Notes under the pieces: model-generated
Database searches by the model: none
The model's input: the letters and a program-made list of their open reading frames with translations, nothing else
What the model was told of the DNA's origin: nothing
From: Candidatus Njordarchaeota archaeon
GTDB lineage: Archaea; Asgardarchaeota; Njordarchaeia; Njordarchaeales; Njordarchaeaceae
DNA: 28,522 bases
Direction: 5' to 3'
Assembly (NCBI GenBank): GCA_029856615.1
Contig: JAHKLF010000001.1
Coordinates: forward strand, 1 to 28,522
Shown: piece after piece, positions 14,237-23,430 of the stretch
Position numbering within the stretch: the stretch's first letter is position 1
Layout: the number at the start of each line of letters is the position of its first letter
Program-made: the position numbers and the translations under genes

Positions 14237-14304
14237 TTAAGTGAAAAATAACAGAAACTTAATGCTGATAAGTTTCAATAAGAATTTGTACATTGTATTG
14301 TTAG

Positions 14305-16950
14305 TTATCTACTCTCCCCCAACTTTTTTCTTACATATTCAAGAATCCTCTCTGCAATCTTTTCGCCTATACCTGGAATTGCTGTTAAAGCGCTTTTTGA
14401 TGCCTTAGCTATTTTATTTATAGAATCATACCCATAATTCTTAAGTTGCATGGCTCTAACGCGTCCTACGCCTGGTATGCGCACTAATTCAAGCAGGTCT
14501 TCTGTTACGCCATGCTCAACGCGTTCTCTTATCGTTTCTATGAATCTAATAAACCGTATATCGATGTTAAGAGATGCCGCTAATTCTTTTGTACAATATA
14601 GTAACCATTCTGATATTCTTACGAGTTCTCTTAGATCTCCTCCACTGAAGTTTGGCGAGAAGGGTAGAAGAATATTCTTTATCGGAATACCCTCTATCCA
14701 CATTAAAAGGACAACAACAATGCCTAAAGATCCTATGAGATCCTCTATATCTGATGATAATTCGTAGTATTGCTTTGCAGCTAAGGATCTCAGTATTTGG
14801 AGCATACTCTCGTCAATCAAATCCTCTATGGCGTCATATATCCTCTTCGGCGCATTCAAAATATACCTAGCTAGCGTGGTTAGATTACTCAGTAGTCTTA
14901 ATTTCATATGGGATAAATCTGGTGTAAAACTAAGAGATAAAAATAACTTTGCTGCATCTTTCAACCCTAGTTTAGTTTCTCGTCTTTTTGACTTCCCGAA
15001 CCATTTATTTAAGAAATCAAGAATATATCTCGCACTTAATGGATCTATGTAGATGCTCGATACTTTCTTTCCAATTCTAGTCGCATAGTAATAATTAACT
15101 TCCCCCTCAGTCCTAGATTTTATGAATCCCCATGATTGTAGATCTTGTAAACTTCTAATGATATTCTCTTCTAGCACTGATAGTGAATAGAAATCGGATG
15201 ATCTTTCGGCTTGCCAATAGTAAAATGTCCTTCTGAAGAAGTTCAAAATTGCTTCTAATGTTATGCCAAGAATTCCCGTCTCTGATGCAATATAAGCGAG
15301 AACTTGTTCTCTAATAGTAGGGGGATAAAGTCCTAATGAACTTCTTATAGGCTCTGGTTCATTCAAGACATAATGCTCGAATAAAGAGATGAGATCATCT
15401 TCATCAATAGCAATTAATATAGCTTCACCAACTTGATCTAATCCAGGTCTACCAGCTCTTCCACCACGTTGTTTAAAGTGAGCAACAGATATTCGCTGAG
15501 TCCCAAATAATGGATCATAAAAATAATGTTCAATGACAACCCTTCTAGCTGGTAGATTTATTCCGGCTCCCAATGTAGGAGTAGCTACTATCACACCAAT
15601 TTTTCTCTCACGAAATGCTTTTTCGACAATTCTTCTCTCCTCTTTTGTTAATCCAGCATGATGAAATGCCACGCCCCTTCTTAGAGTTTGTATTAACTCT
15701 TCACTCAATGGCGTTATTTCGTCTAGAGTTTCTTTTAGCTCTTTTGCAACATCTTTCGCATGCGGGAAAAGAGAACTGAGCCCTGTTTTTTCCATCATTT
15801 TGGCTATCTTTAATGCCGTATTTTGAGAAAGCCTTCTTGATCTTCTAAAGATTAGAATCTGCCATGTGGTTCCGAGTTGCGATGCTTTTGTAAGTAAGTC
15901 GTATGTTAAATCAAGTACATATTTCATGAATCCCCGGCCCCTTATGTTTTTGGGTACTAGAAATACATCATCGCATACAATGATTCCTTCATCTAATCTG
16001 TCATAAAAAATCTTTGATAATCGCTCTGTGAGATCATCAGAAGACATTACTCGCATGTATTTTTTGATTCTTCCCTCTCTTACAGATAGTATCTCTGCCT
16101 TAGTTCCAAAAATTCTTGAGAGTTGATTTTCAATAATTTCTTTATCAGACTTCATCTCTTTAAAGAAATCATCTAACCGGGACTGATCACTGATTAGATT
16201 TTTTGATTCTCTGTTCTGTCTCCCAATAATTATTACTTCAGCTTCTTGTGGTCTCGGATCATAATAATATATCTTAGCCCGCTGGGGAAGATATACTCCC
16301 TCCAGCAATTTAACAGGTCTGTAATCACTATTTATTAGTTTCGCATTCAGCCAGCTAGCAATTTCCTCAGCATTTTTAATCGTTGCAGACAGAGCCATCA
16401 GCTGATAACCGAGTTCAAGAAACTTCGCGCTGATAACATCTAATATTGCTCCCCTCTCTGGGTCGCTTAATAGGTGAATCTCGTCTATTACGACAAGAGA
16501 AACTTCTTTCAGCCATCTTGGTTGTTCTCTCCTTATCATATCGGCTTTCTCATAGGTTAATATTATGAGATCATAAATTCCTAATTTTGCTATAGGTGTC
16601 TCTCGATAATCCCCCGTTGAGATTCCCACATGTATGAATGGATATCTGACTACCAGTTCTCCTTTTAGTTCTTCTGCTAGCGCTTTGTATGGAACAACAA
16701 AAAGCGTTTTCTTTCGATCATTCATCGATCTAATCACAGCTAAAATCTCGCCTATTAGTGTCTTCCCAGACCCCGTTGGTGCTGAAATAACCAGATTCTT
16801 TCCCTCTATACCATAATTTAAGGCCTCTAATTGAAATTTCCTCAAACCAAGGATACCTATTTGTTTTAACCTTTGTCTTAAGATTTTGGGAATAATGAGT
16901 ATATCGTCAATTGGTATTATTTCCTCTTCGCGTTTTTCAGTATTTACCAT
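14305..16950 (-). CDS. Hel308-like superfamily 2 (Ski2-like) DNA helicase with large internal insertion
   Basis: The 881-residue protein has a Q-motif-like start (GLRKFQLEALNYG), Walker A APTGSGKT (57-64), DEIH (156-159), SAT (188-190), VAFHHAGL, VATPTLGAGINLPARRV and QRGGRAGRPG (~494-503). It ends with helix-hairpin-helix repeats (IPGVGRVRAMQLKNYGYDSI, IPGIGEKIAERI). Hel308 unwinds lagging strands at stalled forks and is usually about 700-720 residues. The excess lies mainly between motif III and motif IV: roughly residues 230-365 are added. That region contains QSRLDDFF, a perfect PCNA-interacting box. DEIH replaces the DEAH/DECH more often seen. It converges on radA. The Hel308 assignment over another Ski2-like clade rests on the C-terminal domain. 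Confidence 0.85.
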   Translation of the reverse strand: MVNTEKREEEIIPIDDILIIPKILRQRLKQIGILGLRKFQLEALNYGIEGKNLVISAPTGSGKTLIGEILAVIRSMNDRKKTLFVVPYKALAEELKGELVVRYPFIHVGISTGDYRETPIAKLGIYDLIILTYEKADMIRREQPRWLKEVSLVVIDEIHLLSDPERGAILDVISAKFLELGYQLMALSATIKNAEEIASWLNAKLINSDYRPVKLLEGVYLPQRAKIYYYDPRPQEAEVIIIGRQNRESKNLISDQSRLDDFFKEMKSDKEIIENQLSRIFGTKAEILSVREGRIKKYMRVMSSDDLTERLSKIFYDRLDEGIIVCDDVFLVPKNIRGRGFMKYVLDLTYDLLTKASQLGTTWQILIFRRSRRLSQNTALKIAKMMEKTGLSSLFPHAKDVAKELKETLDEITPLSEELIQTLRRGVAFHHAGLTKEERRIVEKAFRERKIGVIVATPTLGAGINLPARRVVIEHYFYDPLFGTQRISVAHFKQRGGRAGRPGLDQVGEAILIAIDEDDLISLFEHYVLNEPEPIRSSLGLYPPTIREQVLAYIASETGILGITLEAILNFFRRTFYYWQAERSSDFYSLSVLEENIIRSLQDLQSWGFIKSRTEGEVNYYYATRIGKKVSSIYIDPLSARYILDFLNKWFGKSKRRETKLGLKDAAKLFLSLSFTPDLSHMKLRLLSNLTTLARYILNAPKRIYDAIEDLIDESMLQILRSLAAKQYYELSSDIEDLIGSLGIVVVLLMWIEGIPIKNILLPFSPNFSGGDLRELVRISEWLLYCTKELAASLNIDIRFIRFIETIRERVEHGVTEDLLELVRIPGVGRVRAMQLKNYGYDSINKIAKASKSALTAIPGIGEKIAERILEYVRKKLGESR

Positions 16951-17206
16951 TTTCTAACCTTCTGTGAAAATTCTCCTGTCAGGTATACTTATCTTAAATA
17001 GATTTTTTGGGAAAACAGATTTAAAAAAGGTGAATAATTCAAAAACAAAGAGAGAACATCTTAAATACGCATTAGTTATAAGAATTTCATCTCGTATCAT
17101 TATACTAAAGAAAAATTAACTCATGTTGTTAGGGAATTATTTTAATATATTATGGGATATGAAATTAAAGAAGATCGATGTCAAATAGAGGAGGCGAAAG
17201 GATAGA

Positions 17207-18292
17207 ATGTCAAGTGAAATCTTAGAAAGCGTGGAAAGTTCACTTAAACTTCCAGAAGATTTACAAAAAGCAATAGAGGCACCGCCAGAGGCGCTATTGG
17301 ACATGGATTTAAGATTAATTTCAAAGAAATTAAGTAGGAAGTTCAATGAATTGCGCGAACTAACTAGGATATTAATAGAACAACGTCGAGAAAAAATCTC
17401 TTTATTGCGAGACGAGAGAAACAAACGCAATGAGCTTAACGAAAAAGTGCGCGAGGTAGCACAAATAATAAAACAGTTAAGAAGTAAGAGAAAGGAATTG
17501 CAGCAATTCATAAATGAAAAGAAAAAAGAAGGCGACCAAATTAAATCAAAAATTAAGGAGCTAACTGAGCAAATTCAATTGTTAGAGAGAGAGATAGGCA
17601 ATTTTAATAAAAGAGAATTACGACGTTTGGAAGCCAACATCGAGCGTCTCGAATGGATACTCCAGACTCAGAGTCTTCCAGATATAATTGAAAAAAGACT
17701 AACAGAAAAGATCCTCAGACTATCTGAGCGTTTAAAGGAGTTGAAACAGAAGGAAGAAAAATGGCGCAGTCTACAGAAACTCAGACAAGAATTAGAAAAA
17801 TATCGCATGGATCTCAGTGCTCTTAGGCGCTCTTTAGCCATCTATTACGAGGAAAGACGAAGACTCGATGAGAAAATCGCCGAATTAGTAAAGCTTCGTG
17901 ATGAGAGAAAGATGGAAGCTGATAAGCATCATTTTCAGATACAGGAACTTAGATCAGAGATAGAAAAAATAAATGAGAAATTAGCGGAAATAAGAGATCT
18001 GAGAAGAAAAATAATGTTCGCCCTCAAGAGAATAAGCAAAATCCGCGAAGAGCAGGAGGAATTAAGGAGAAAAGAGGAACTCAAAAGAATACTGCAGCAA
18101 AGATTAAGGGAAATACAAGAAAAATTCCTTAGACAAGGAAAACTAGATTATGAGGATTTAGAATTCCTTGTAGAACATGGTCTATTAACTGATGATTTCT
18201 TAGACCAATTAATGTCAGTAAGTGAAGAAGAAGCCGAAAATATATTAGAAGAATTAGAGGAAAGTCTGGAAGAAAAAACTGAAACGAGGTAA
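17207..18292 (+). CDS. Archaeal coiled-coil protein, COG1340 type
   Basis: The 361-residue protein is almost wholly helical and heptad-rich from residue ~50 to ~300, dense in Glu, Lys, Arg and Leu. It carries the COG1340 landmarks: DERNKRNELNEKVREVAQIIKQL, the central LEWILQTQSL hinge and EKILRLSERLKEL, and ends with a small helical tail (LDYEDLEFLVEHGLLTDDFLDQL) and an acidic end. The family is widespread in archaea and uncharacterised; an SMC-like or scaffold role has been guessed only from the coiled coil. GGAGG and AAGGAT lie upstream of ATG 17207. It converges on the next gene with 5 bp between. The 256-bp gap before it (16951-17206) shows only AT-rich DNA. Confidence 0.85.
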   Translation: MSSEILESVESSLKLPEDLQKAIEAPPEALLDMDLRLISKKLSRKFNELRELTRILIEQRREKISLLRDERNKRNELNEKVREVAQIIKQLRSKRKELQQFINEKKKEGDQIKSKIKELTEQIQLLEREIGNFNKRELRRLEANIERLEWILQTQSLPDIIEKRLTEKILRLSERLKELKQKEEKWRSLQKLRQELEKYRMDLSALRRSLAIYYEERRRLDEKIAELVKLRDERKMEADKHHFQIQELRSEIEKINEKLAEIRDLRRKIMFALKRISKIREEQEELRRKEELKRILQQRLREIQEKFLRQGKLDYEDLEFLVEHGLLTDDFLDQLMSVSEEEAENILEELEESLEEKTETR

Positions 18293-18297
18293 ATAGG

Positions 18298-19053
18298 CTA
18301 TTCTGATAAAGCACGACGCAAGAATTTTGTAATTTCCTTCTCTTTACCCGCTCCTTTTACCTTAACGATATTTAACATTAAATTTGTAGTAAGCATTATA
18401 CTTTTAGTAATTATGTTCTCACTCTCTGGTTCACTGACCTCAAAACTCGCCTCGATATTAGGTTGTGAGTAATCAACTACAATATAATTAATAACATCCT
18501 TAAGATCCCTTATAAGCTCCAATATTCTTTTTGATAAAAATCGCAGCGCAAATCTCGGTTCATCCGAACTGAAAATAAACCAGTCTCTAAGACTTGGTAT
18601 ATTTATTTCCTCTAACTTGGAGAGATATGCTATCACCTTTGATAATATCCTTTTCTTTTTACGTGGGATTATGTATAAGGAAGCCGCAGGTAAATGATCA
18701 ATGAAAATGCGTATTGCCATTATATCGGGTAATTTCCCAAAAAGTTTGTAGAGATAGTAGACATAGTTTCTTCTATCTATTAAAGATATTGTAGCATGAA
18801 GTCGCGCATTTGCTGAGATGATTCTTGCCACATATGATAATTCAAGTAAATTTTTCTCAAATTCTTCACGTTTTAAGAATTCCTTAAGTCTTCTCTCTAC
18901 TTTAATAAAGCCTTGTGTGTATGCCCTTAAGGCTCTCATTAAGTCTTTTTTTCCCTTAATAAACGAAATCACGATCGGAAGCAAAACAATTATAAGAGGC
19001 AGAGCGAAGATGAAGATATAATAGAAAAGGTCAATTGAAACCAAATTCAGCAC
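18298..19053 (-). CDS. N-terminally membrane-anchored helical protein, function unknown
   Basis: The 251-residue product has one strong hydrophobic segment near the N terminus (YYIFIFALPLIIVLLPIVISFI, residues ~11-33) followed by a basic stretch (KGKKDLMRALRAY), so the remainder probably faces the cytoplasm. That part is mainly helical (VERRLKEFLKREEFEKNLLEL, FLSKRILELIRDLKDVINYIV) with a short strand region (NIEASFEVSEPESENII). No catalytic motif is visible. GTG 19053 is used; TTG 19044 behind GGTG is an equal alternative. It converges on the COG1340 coiled-coil gene. I do not recognise a family. Confidence 0.6.
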   Translation of the reverse strand: MLNLVSIDLFYYIFIFALPLIIVLLPIVISFIKGKKDLMRALRAYTQGFIKVERRLKEFLKREEFEKNLLELSYVARIISANARLHATISLIDRRNYVYYLYKLFGKLPDIMAIRIFIDHLPAASLYIIPRKKKRILSKVIAYLSKLEEINIPSLRDWFIFSSDEPRFALRFLSKRILELIRDLKDVINYIVVDYSQPNIEASFEVSEPESENIITKSIMLTTNLMLNIVKVKGAGKEKEITKFLRRALSE

Positions 19054-19140
19054 CAGGAAAAATTTAAGTTATATTAGACCATTCTTCTCTCTATAGAGTC
19101 CTTAAAGAATTATGAAGTAAATAAAGATTAACATAAAAGC

Positions 19141-19226
19141 GCCGGGGTTGCCGAGCTGGAACGGCGCCAGCCTGGAGAGCTGGTGGCGATCTCGCCTCGC
19201 GGGTTCGAGTCCCGCCCCCGGCACCA
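19141..19226 (+). tRNA. tRNA-Ser (anticodon GGA), no intron
   Basis: This is a class II cloverleaf: acceptor GCCGGGG/CCCCGGC, D stem GCC/GGC, anticodon stem CCAGC/GCTGG around CTGGAGA (anticodon GGA), long variable arm GGCGA/TCGCC and T stem GCGGG/CCCGC. CCA is encoded at 19224-19226. The discriminator base is A (19223) and position 9 is T; serine tRNAs normally have G73. Outside the anticodon arm and one variable-arm base, it is identical to the tRNA-Ser(TGA) near 28.3 kb. Confidence 0.95.
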
Positions 19227-19284
19227 GATTTTTCTATAATTAACATGAAGATTTTTTCTTGAGTTCTTATCAATAGTGTTCACG

Positions 19285-20031
19285 ATGTCTGTGGAATTAA
19301 TGGAGAATACACCAGCACTAATGTTAGCATTGAAGGATAAGAGAATACTAATTGTTAGCGACCTTCACTTCGGATATCTTAAGACTAGAGATAAAAGACT
19401 AATTAGAGAAATGCTCGAAGAACATTCCTCAAAATTATTAAGCTTACTGGAAATGAAAAAGTTGCGCCATCTTATCATTTGCGGCGATATTAAGGATCCT
19501 ATAGGAAAACCCTCGCTTCTTGTAATGGACGCTATTAATAGATTGCTTGAGAAATCATTAGATTACGTAGAGAGGGTATACATAGTGAAGGGAAATCATG
19601 ATGGTTTACTCCAGACTATAATATCTCGAAAAATAAAACGTAAAATTAGCATAAGAGATTCTTATAAAATATCTTATGAAAAGAAAAAATGCTTGATAGT
19701 GCATGGCCATAAAAAAATCTCGAATGATCTCCTAAAGGACGTAAGCATTGTAATTAGTGGTCACTTACATCCTGCTTATTCAATATATCCTTCATCATTA
19801 ATCGTGAAAGTATGGGCTTACTTTACGCTACAATTAAGAATTGGAGATAAAGAAGAAAGAATATTAAAGTGGCTTGTTATACCAGCATTCAATAGCGCAA
19901 TCTGGGGGTTAAGCTTAAACTTATACAGCGATGGATATATAAGCCAAATATCTCCTTTCAAAACAATAGTAAAAATACTTAAAAGAAATTTCCTATTGTT
20001 GGATCTGACGCCACTTGAAGAAACTCGGTGA
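19285..20031 (+). CDS. Calcineurin-like metallophosphoesterase (COG1407, ICC-like)
   Basis: The 248-residue protein has the metal-ligand motifs in order: SDLHFGY (D and H), CGDIKDP (GD), VKGNHDG (GNHD), IVHGHK (GH) and VISGHLHP (GHxH). The pattern with an early SDLHFG and a compact domain matches the archaeal COG1407 group, often found near DNA repair helicases. The true substrate (phosphodiester or phosphomonoester) is unknown. A C-terminal segment beyond the core (KWLVIPAFNSAIWGLSLNL) is typical of this group. ATG 19285 is chosen; GTG 19276 would add three residues. The stop overlaps the beginning of the next gene region, suggesting coupling. Confidence 0.87.
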   Translation: MSVELMENTPALMLALKDKRILIVSDLHFGYLKTRDKRLIREMLEEHSSKLLSLLEMKKLRHLIICGDIKDPIGKPSLLVMDAINRLLEKSLDYVERVYIVKGNHDGLLQTIISRKIKRKISIRDSYKISYEKKKCLIVHGHKKISNDLLKDVSIVISGHLHPAYSIYPSSLIVKVWAYFTLQLRIGDKEERILKWLVIPAFNSAIWGLSLNLYSDGYISQISPFKTIVKILKRNFLLLDLTPLEETR

Positions 20032-20036
20032 TAATA

Positions 20037-20432
20037 TTGGGACTTAGCAAAACATTACGCAGAATATTCTTAATTGGAGACACAAAAATTGAACGAATAC
20101 TGAGTTTAATGTCAATCTTACTCCTCCTCTTCACGATAATCACATTCAGCTACTGGTTATTTATAAGAGAGTACTCAAAATATACCATAACTGTTTTAAT
20201 GTGCATTGGGCTATTCGCGGGAACATTAGCTTTACGGATAAAAATAATAGAAGAAAAAGAAAGAATTTTAAAGCTAGCCCGTGAAAATTATGAGAGACTT
20301 GGTTTAAGCTTAGAAGAAGCCGAAGATTACTTTAAATATAAGTTTACTCTTACAATCTTCAAGCAATGGCTAGTACTTATAGTAGGCATATTATTAATCA
20401 CATTGTTAATAATTGCCTTCTTCCCAATATGA
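20037..20432 (+). CDS. Small membrane protein (about four helices' worth of hydrophobic sequence), function unknown
   Basis: The 131-residue product contains hydrophobic segments LMSILLLLFTIITFSYWLFI, YTITVLMCIGLFAGTLAL and WLVLIVGILLITLLIIAFF, separated by a charged cytoplasm-like loop (KIIEEKERILKLARENYERLGLSLEEAEDYF). TTG 20037 is chosen because GGTGAT (20027-20032) lies 4 nt before it; GTG 20028, which overlaps the stop of the phosphoesterase gene, would add three residues. It is tightly packed between the phosphoesterase and another small membrane protein. I recognise no family. Confidence 0.6.
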   Translation: MGLSKTLRRIFLIGDTKIERILSLMSILLLLFTIITFSYWLFIREYSKYTITVLMCIGLFAGTLALRIKIIEEKERILKLARENYERLGLSLEEAEDYFKYKFTLTIFKQWLVLIVGILLITLLIIAFFPI

Positions 20433-20445
20433 AGGAGGGATACAA

Positions 20446-20655
20446 TTGCATCCTTTGGAGTTTTTACATAAATACTCTATCGCATTGGGCATTGTATTAT
20501 TAATTATAAGTTTATTGATACTCTCGCACCAATTTCTCTATATATATCATAATCCCCGGAGATTACGAATAAGAAATTTGATTATACTAATCCTCGGTAC
20601 ACTATTAACCAGCCTAGGCAGCATTCTTTTATTCATCGCCTTAGACATTTTCTGA
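20446..20655 (+). CDS. 69-residue two-helix membrane protein
   Basis: The product starts MHPLEFLHKYS and has two hydrophobic helices (IALGIVLLIISLLILSHQ and LIILILGTLLTSLGSILLFI) joined by a short basic loop (YHNPRRLRIRN). The basic loop suggests a hairpin with the loop in the cytoplasm. TTG 20446 is preferred because GGAGGG lies just upstream at good spacing, and the gene then begins 13 bp after the preceding stop. Its position suggests action with the neighbouring membrane protein, but no function can be assigned. Confidence 0.6.
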   Translation: MHPLEFLHKYSIALGIVLLIISLLILSHQFLYIYHNPRRLRIRNLIILILGTLLTSLGSILLFIALDIF

Positions 20656-20749
20656 ATGCTAATTTTGCTATGTTTATAGAATTTCTATTGTAAATTGTAG
20701 AAATCGTAGGGAAATAAATGTTGTTTTATAGTGCCTTTTTATAACATCA

Positions 20750-23320
20750 TCACATCTTTTTATAACCACACAATATGCAATAATGATACCTCTTGTTCTT
20801 ATCTCTTATTGAAAAGAGCCGAAGTCCATGCGAAGAACATTTACTCTTAAGCAATGTAACGGTACCCTTTTTTGGTAAATAGAACTTCTTTCCGCATTTA
20901 TTACAAACCACTAATCTTCTCTTCTTTAGGAAAATAAGATTGCCTCCGCATTTACATCGGCCAACAACAAATCTCTCCTTTTCTTTTTGCACTAATGGTT
21001 TAACGCTACAACGTTCGAGATCAGGGCACTTATAACAAGGACCACGTTCTCTCCAGCATATCGGGCAGATGTATATGTTTCGCCCCTCACGCTTCATAAT
21101 TAGGATCTCTGTCTTGCAGATAATGCATTTCAAACCTGTCACTTCATATTTGTTCGCACGTGGAATAATTACATTAAATCCACATTTAGTACACTGCAGT
21201 AAATTGACTTTACCGCTCTTAGTGCTCATTAATATCATTACTCCATTGCATTTGGGGCAATTAATCACTTTTTCCCTGATGATATGCTTTGCAATAGCTT
21301 CTTTCATTCCGCCTAAGAGGGCCTCTTTACTTTTGCGTAATTCATCAAATAAACTCAAATATTTATCACGAATTATACTTATCATTTCTCTCCAATCCAG
21401 TTGATCATTCATGACTTTTCTCATCAGAGTATGCACGTAAGCGCTAAAATAAGGTTTTACAAAATCAGGCCATATTTTTTCTAAAAATGAGGCTAAAAAA
21501 TATCCGATATCGGTAACTATTAATCTATTTCCTCGCCGTTGAATATATTTTCTACGTATCAACGTCTCGATATGATCCGGCCTTGTACTCTTCGTTCCCA
21601 ATCCTAGTTTCTCCATAATTTTAATAAGTTCGCCGTCAGACAATCTTTGAGGAGGCTTAGTATAATTCTTCTCTGGAGGATAAATCTTAACCACTTCTAA
21701 CTTGTCACCTTCCTTTAATGAAAAACTTAAAGTCTCCTTTGGTAATCCGTATGGGTACACTTCGGCAAATCCTAAGTGTTTAATTAATACACCAGATACT
21801 ACGAACGGTTCCTCATTAATCATCAAAAGGAATTTTTTCTTCAACAATAAGACCGGCTCTAAGAATAGAGCTACATATCGTCGGACTATTAACTCATATA
21901 CTTGTGCGTGAATTTTTGTTGTTAATCTTAGATCATTAGGCTCAGCAGCATCGATTGGTGTAATTGGTAAATGATCTCCTATCAACTTAGTTCCGTTTCT
22001 CTTTAAAATCCCCCCAGCTGTTAAAGCTTTTTTCGCATAAATTCCGATACCCGGTAATTTAGTGAGTATTCTTAGGTTCGAAGTATGATCATAATTTTTA
22101 GGATATTTGTCGGTCTCTGTTCTCGGATATGTTATTAAGCCGTTGAGATAGAGATCCTCTAAGATATCCATAGCTTTCTTTGATGATAATCCCAATATCT
22201 CATTCAACATCGATAAAGCTTTTGTAGTATCAAGCGGGAGAGGAGGAAGCTTCTTTTCTTCTTTCTCCTCAACATGTTTAACAATCGCTTCTCTAGCATT
22301 TCTTATAGAATTATACGCCATCAACGCTTCGTTATGCGAATAAAAAGGTGATTTCTCATGAAATGCAGTAATTATAGCCTCTTTATCAACTCTTAATTCT
22401 GCTTTCAGTGACCAATAAGGTGTAGGTTTAAAATCTTTAATTTCTCGTTCACGCAAATATAGTAAGTATAGCGTTGGTGTTTGGACTCTCCCGATGGAGA
22501 AAACATTCACTTTTAATTGTTTTAAATAATCTCTTAGGCATAATGTAAGCTCTCTTGTGGCAGAAAAGCCTACCATTGCATCAATTACTCTACGAGCTTC
22601 TACGGCATAAGCCCAACTCCACTTAGGCTCAATTGGATGCAGAAAAGCGGAACGAAGCTCTGAGGGTCTTAAACTAATAAACCACATCTGAGCTACGCGT
22701 AGGTCGCTCCCTTTCGCTTTTCTAATTATTTCATAAGCCTCTAGTCCTATATTCGCACCTTCTTCATCCGCATCTGTCGCTATTATTAATGCTGATGCAT
22801 CAATAGCTTCGCGTTTGAGCGCTTCTGCTATTTGTTTTTCTTTAGTTATATTAATTAGAACTTCGGGATTAATTATATCACGTGGATCCGTTTTTTCCCA
22901 TCTCCCAGAAAAATCAGCTGTAGTTGCGTACTCTGTTATATGCCCCCTTAAAGGTATAATTGTGAATTTCTTCATGTTCCAGAAAACGTCATATACTATA
23001 GCCTCTCCCCACTTAGTTTTTATGATTCTTCTTTTACCATTCCCTAAAACCCTCAAAATGGCCGTAGCCACCTTATTTTTTTCTGTAACTATAATGCATT
23101 TCTCTCCTGGCTGCACTAATTTCTCGATACTATAAATTACTTTATTTTGATCTACTATCTCCGGGAGTTTTATTTTCTCAGAGTATTCCCTTATTAAGTC
23201 TGAAAGATTCAACTTGTTTACTGATACATCTTTGGCTTTGCCTCCATTGTTTAATTCATCTTCTATACCTTGCTTTTTCTTAAAGAATTCATCTAGCCGT
23301 GCGATTCTCCTCTCTGTCAC
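20750..23320 (-). CDS. topA: Type IA DNA topoisomerase with multiple C-terminal zinc ribbons
   Basis: The 856-residue enzyme relaxes negative supercoils by single-strand passage. Toprim motifs are IIVTEKNK (catalytic Glu) and ATDADEEG (Asp183, Asp185, Glu187). The catalytic tyrosine is Tyr398 in LITYPRTET, and GLGTKSTRPDHIETL is also conserved. The C terminus (~residues 670-856) holds four cysteine clusters (CPKC/CTKC, CIIC/CPIC with CYKC, CKC/CNKC, C/CILC) that bind zinc and probably DNA. No helicase domain is fused, so it is not reverse gyrase. About 60 residues precede the Toprim domain and begin with IARLDEFF, a PIP-box-like motif. The start is GTG 23320. Confidence 0.93.
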   Translation of the reverse strand: MTERRIARLDEFFKKKQGIEDELNNGGKAKDVSVNKLNLSDLIREYSEKIKLPEIVDQNKVIYSIEKLVQPGEKCIIVTEKNKVATAILRVLGNGKRRIIKTKWGEAIVYDVFWNMKKFTIIPLRGHITEYATTADFSGRWEKTDPRDIINPEVLINITKEKQIAEALKREAIDASALIIATDADEEGANIGLEAYEIIRKAKGSDLRVAQMWFISLRPSELRSAFLHPIEPKWSWAYAVEARRVIDAMVGFSATRELTLCLRDYLKQLKVNVFSIGRVQTPTLYLLYLREREIKDFKPTPYWSLKAELRVDKEAIITAFHEKSPFYSHNEALMAYNSIRNAREAIVKHVEEKEEKKLPPLPLDTTKALSMLNEILGLSSKKAMDILEDLYLNGLITYPRTETDKYPKNYDHTSNLRILTKLPGIGIYAKKALTAGGILKRNGTKLIGDHLPITPIDAAEPNDLRLTTKIHAQVYELIVRRYVALFLEPVLLLKKKFLLMINEEPFVVSGVLIKHLGFAEVYPYGLPKETLSFSLKEGDKLEVVKIYPPEKNYTKPPQRLSDGELIKIMEKLGLGTKSTRPDHIETLIRRKYIQRRGNRLIVTDIGYFLASFLEKIWPDFVKPYFSAYVHTLMRKVMNDQLDWREMISIIRDKYLSLFDELRKSKEALLGGMKEAIAKHIIREKVINCPKCNGVMILMSTKSGKVNLLQCTKCGFNVIIPRANKYEVTGLKCIICKTEILIMKREGRNIYICPICWRERGPCYKCPDLERCSVKPLVQKEKERFVVGRCKCGGNLIFLKKRRLVVCNKCGKKFYLPKKGTVTLLKSKCSSHGLRLFSIRDKNKRYHYCILCGYKKM

Positions 23321-23430
23321 TCAAGAGCACCATTTTTTAAAAATAATAAGCAGATATAGATTTTTCTAAACAATTGAACGCTATTGTTATAAACATAAAT
23401 CATTCCTAGGAAAATTTGGAGGTCTTTCAT

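Noticed and set aside
19091..19273. Minus-strand frame with GAGGGTRTREAR
   Set aside because: Antisense to tRNA-Ser(GGA); same tRNA-derived artefact.
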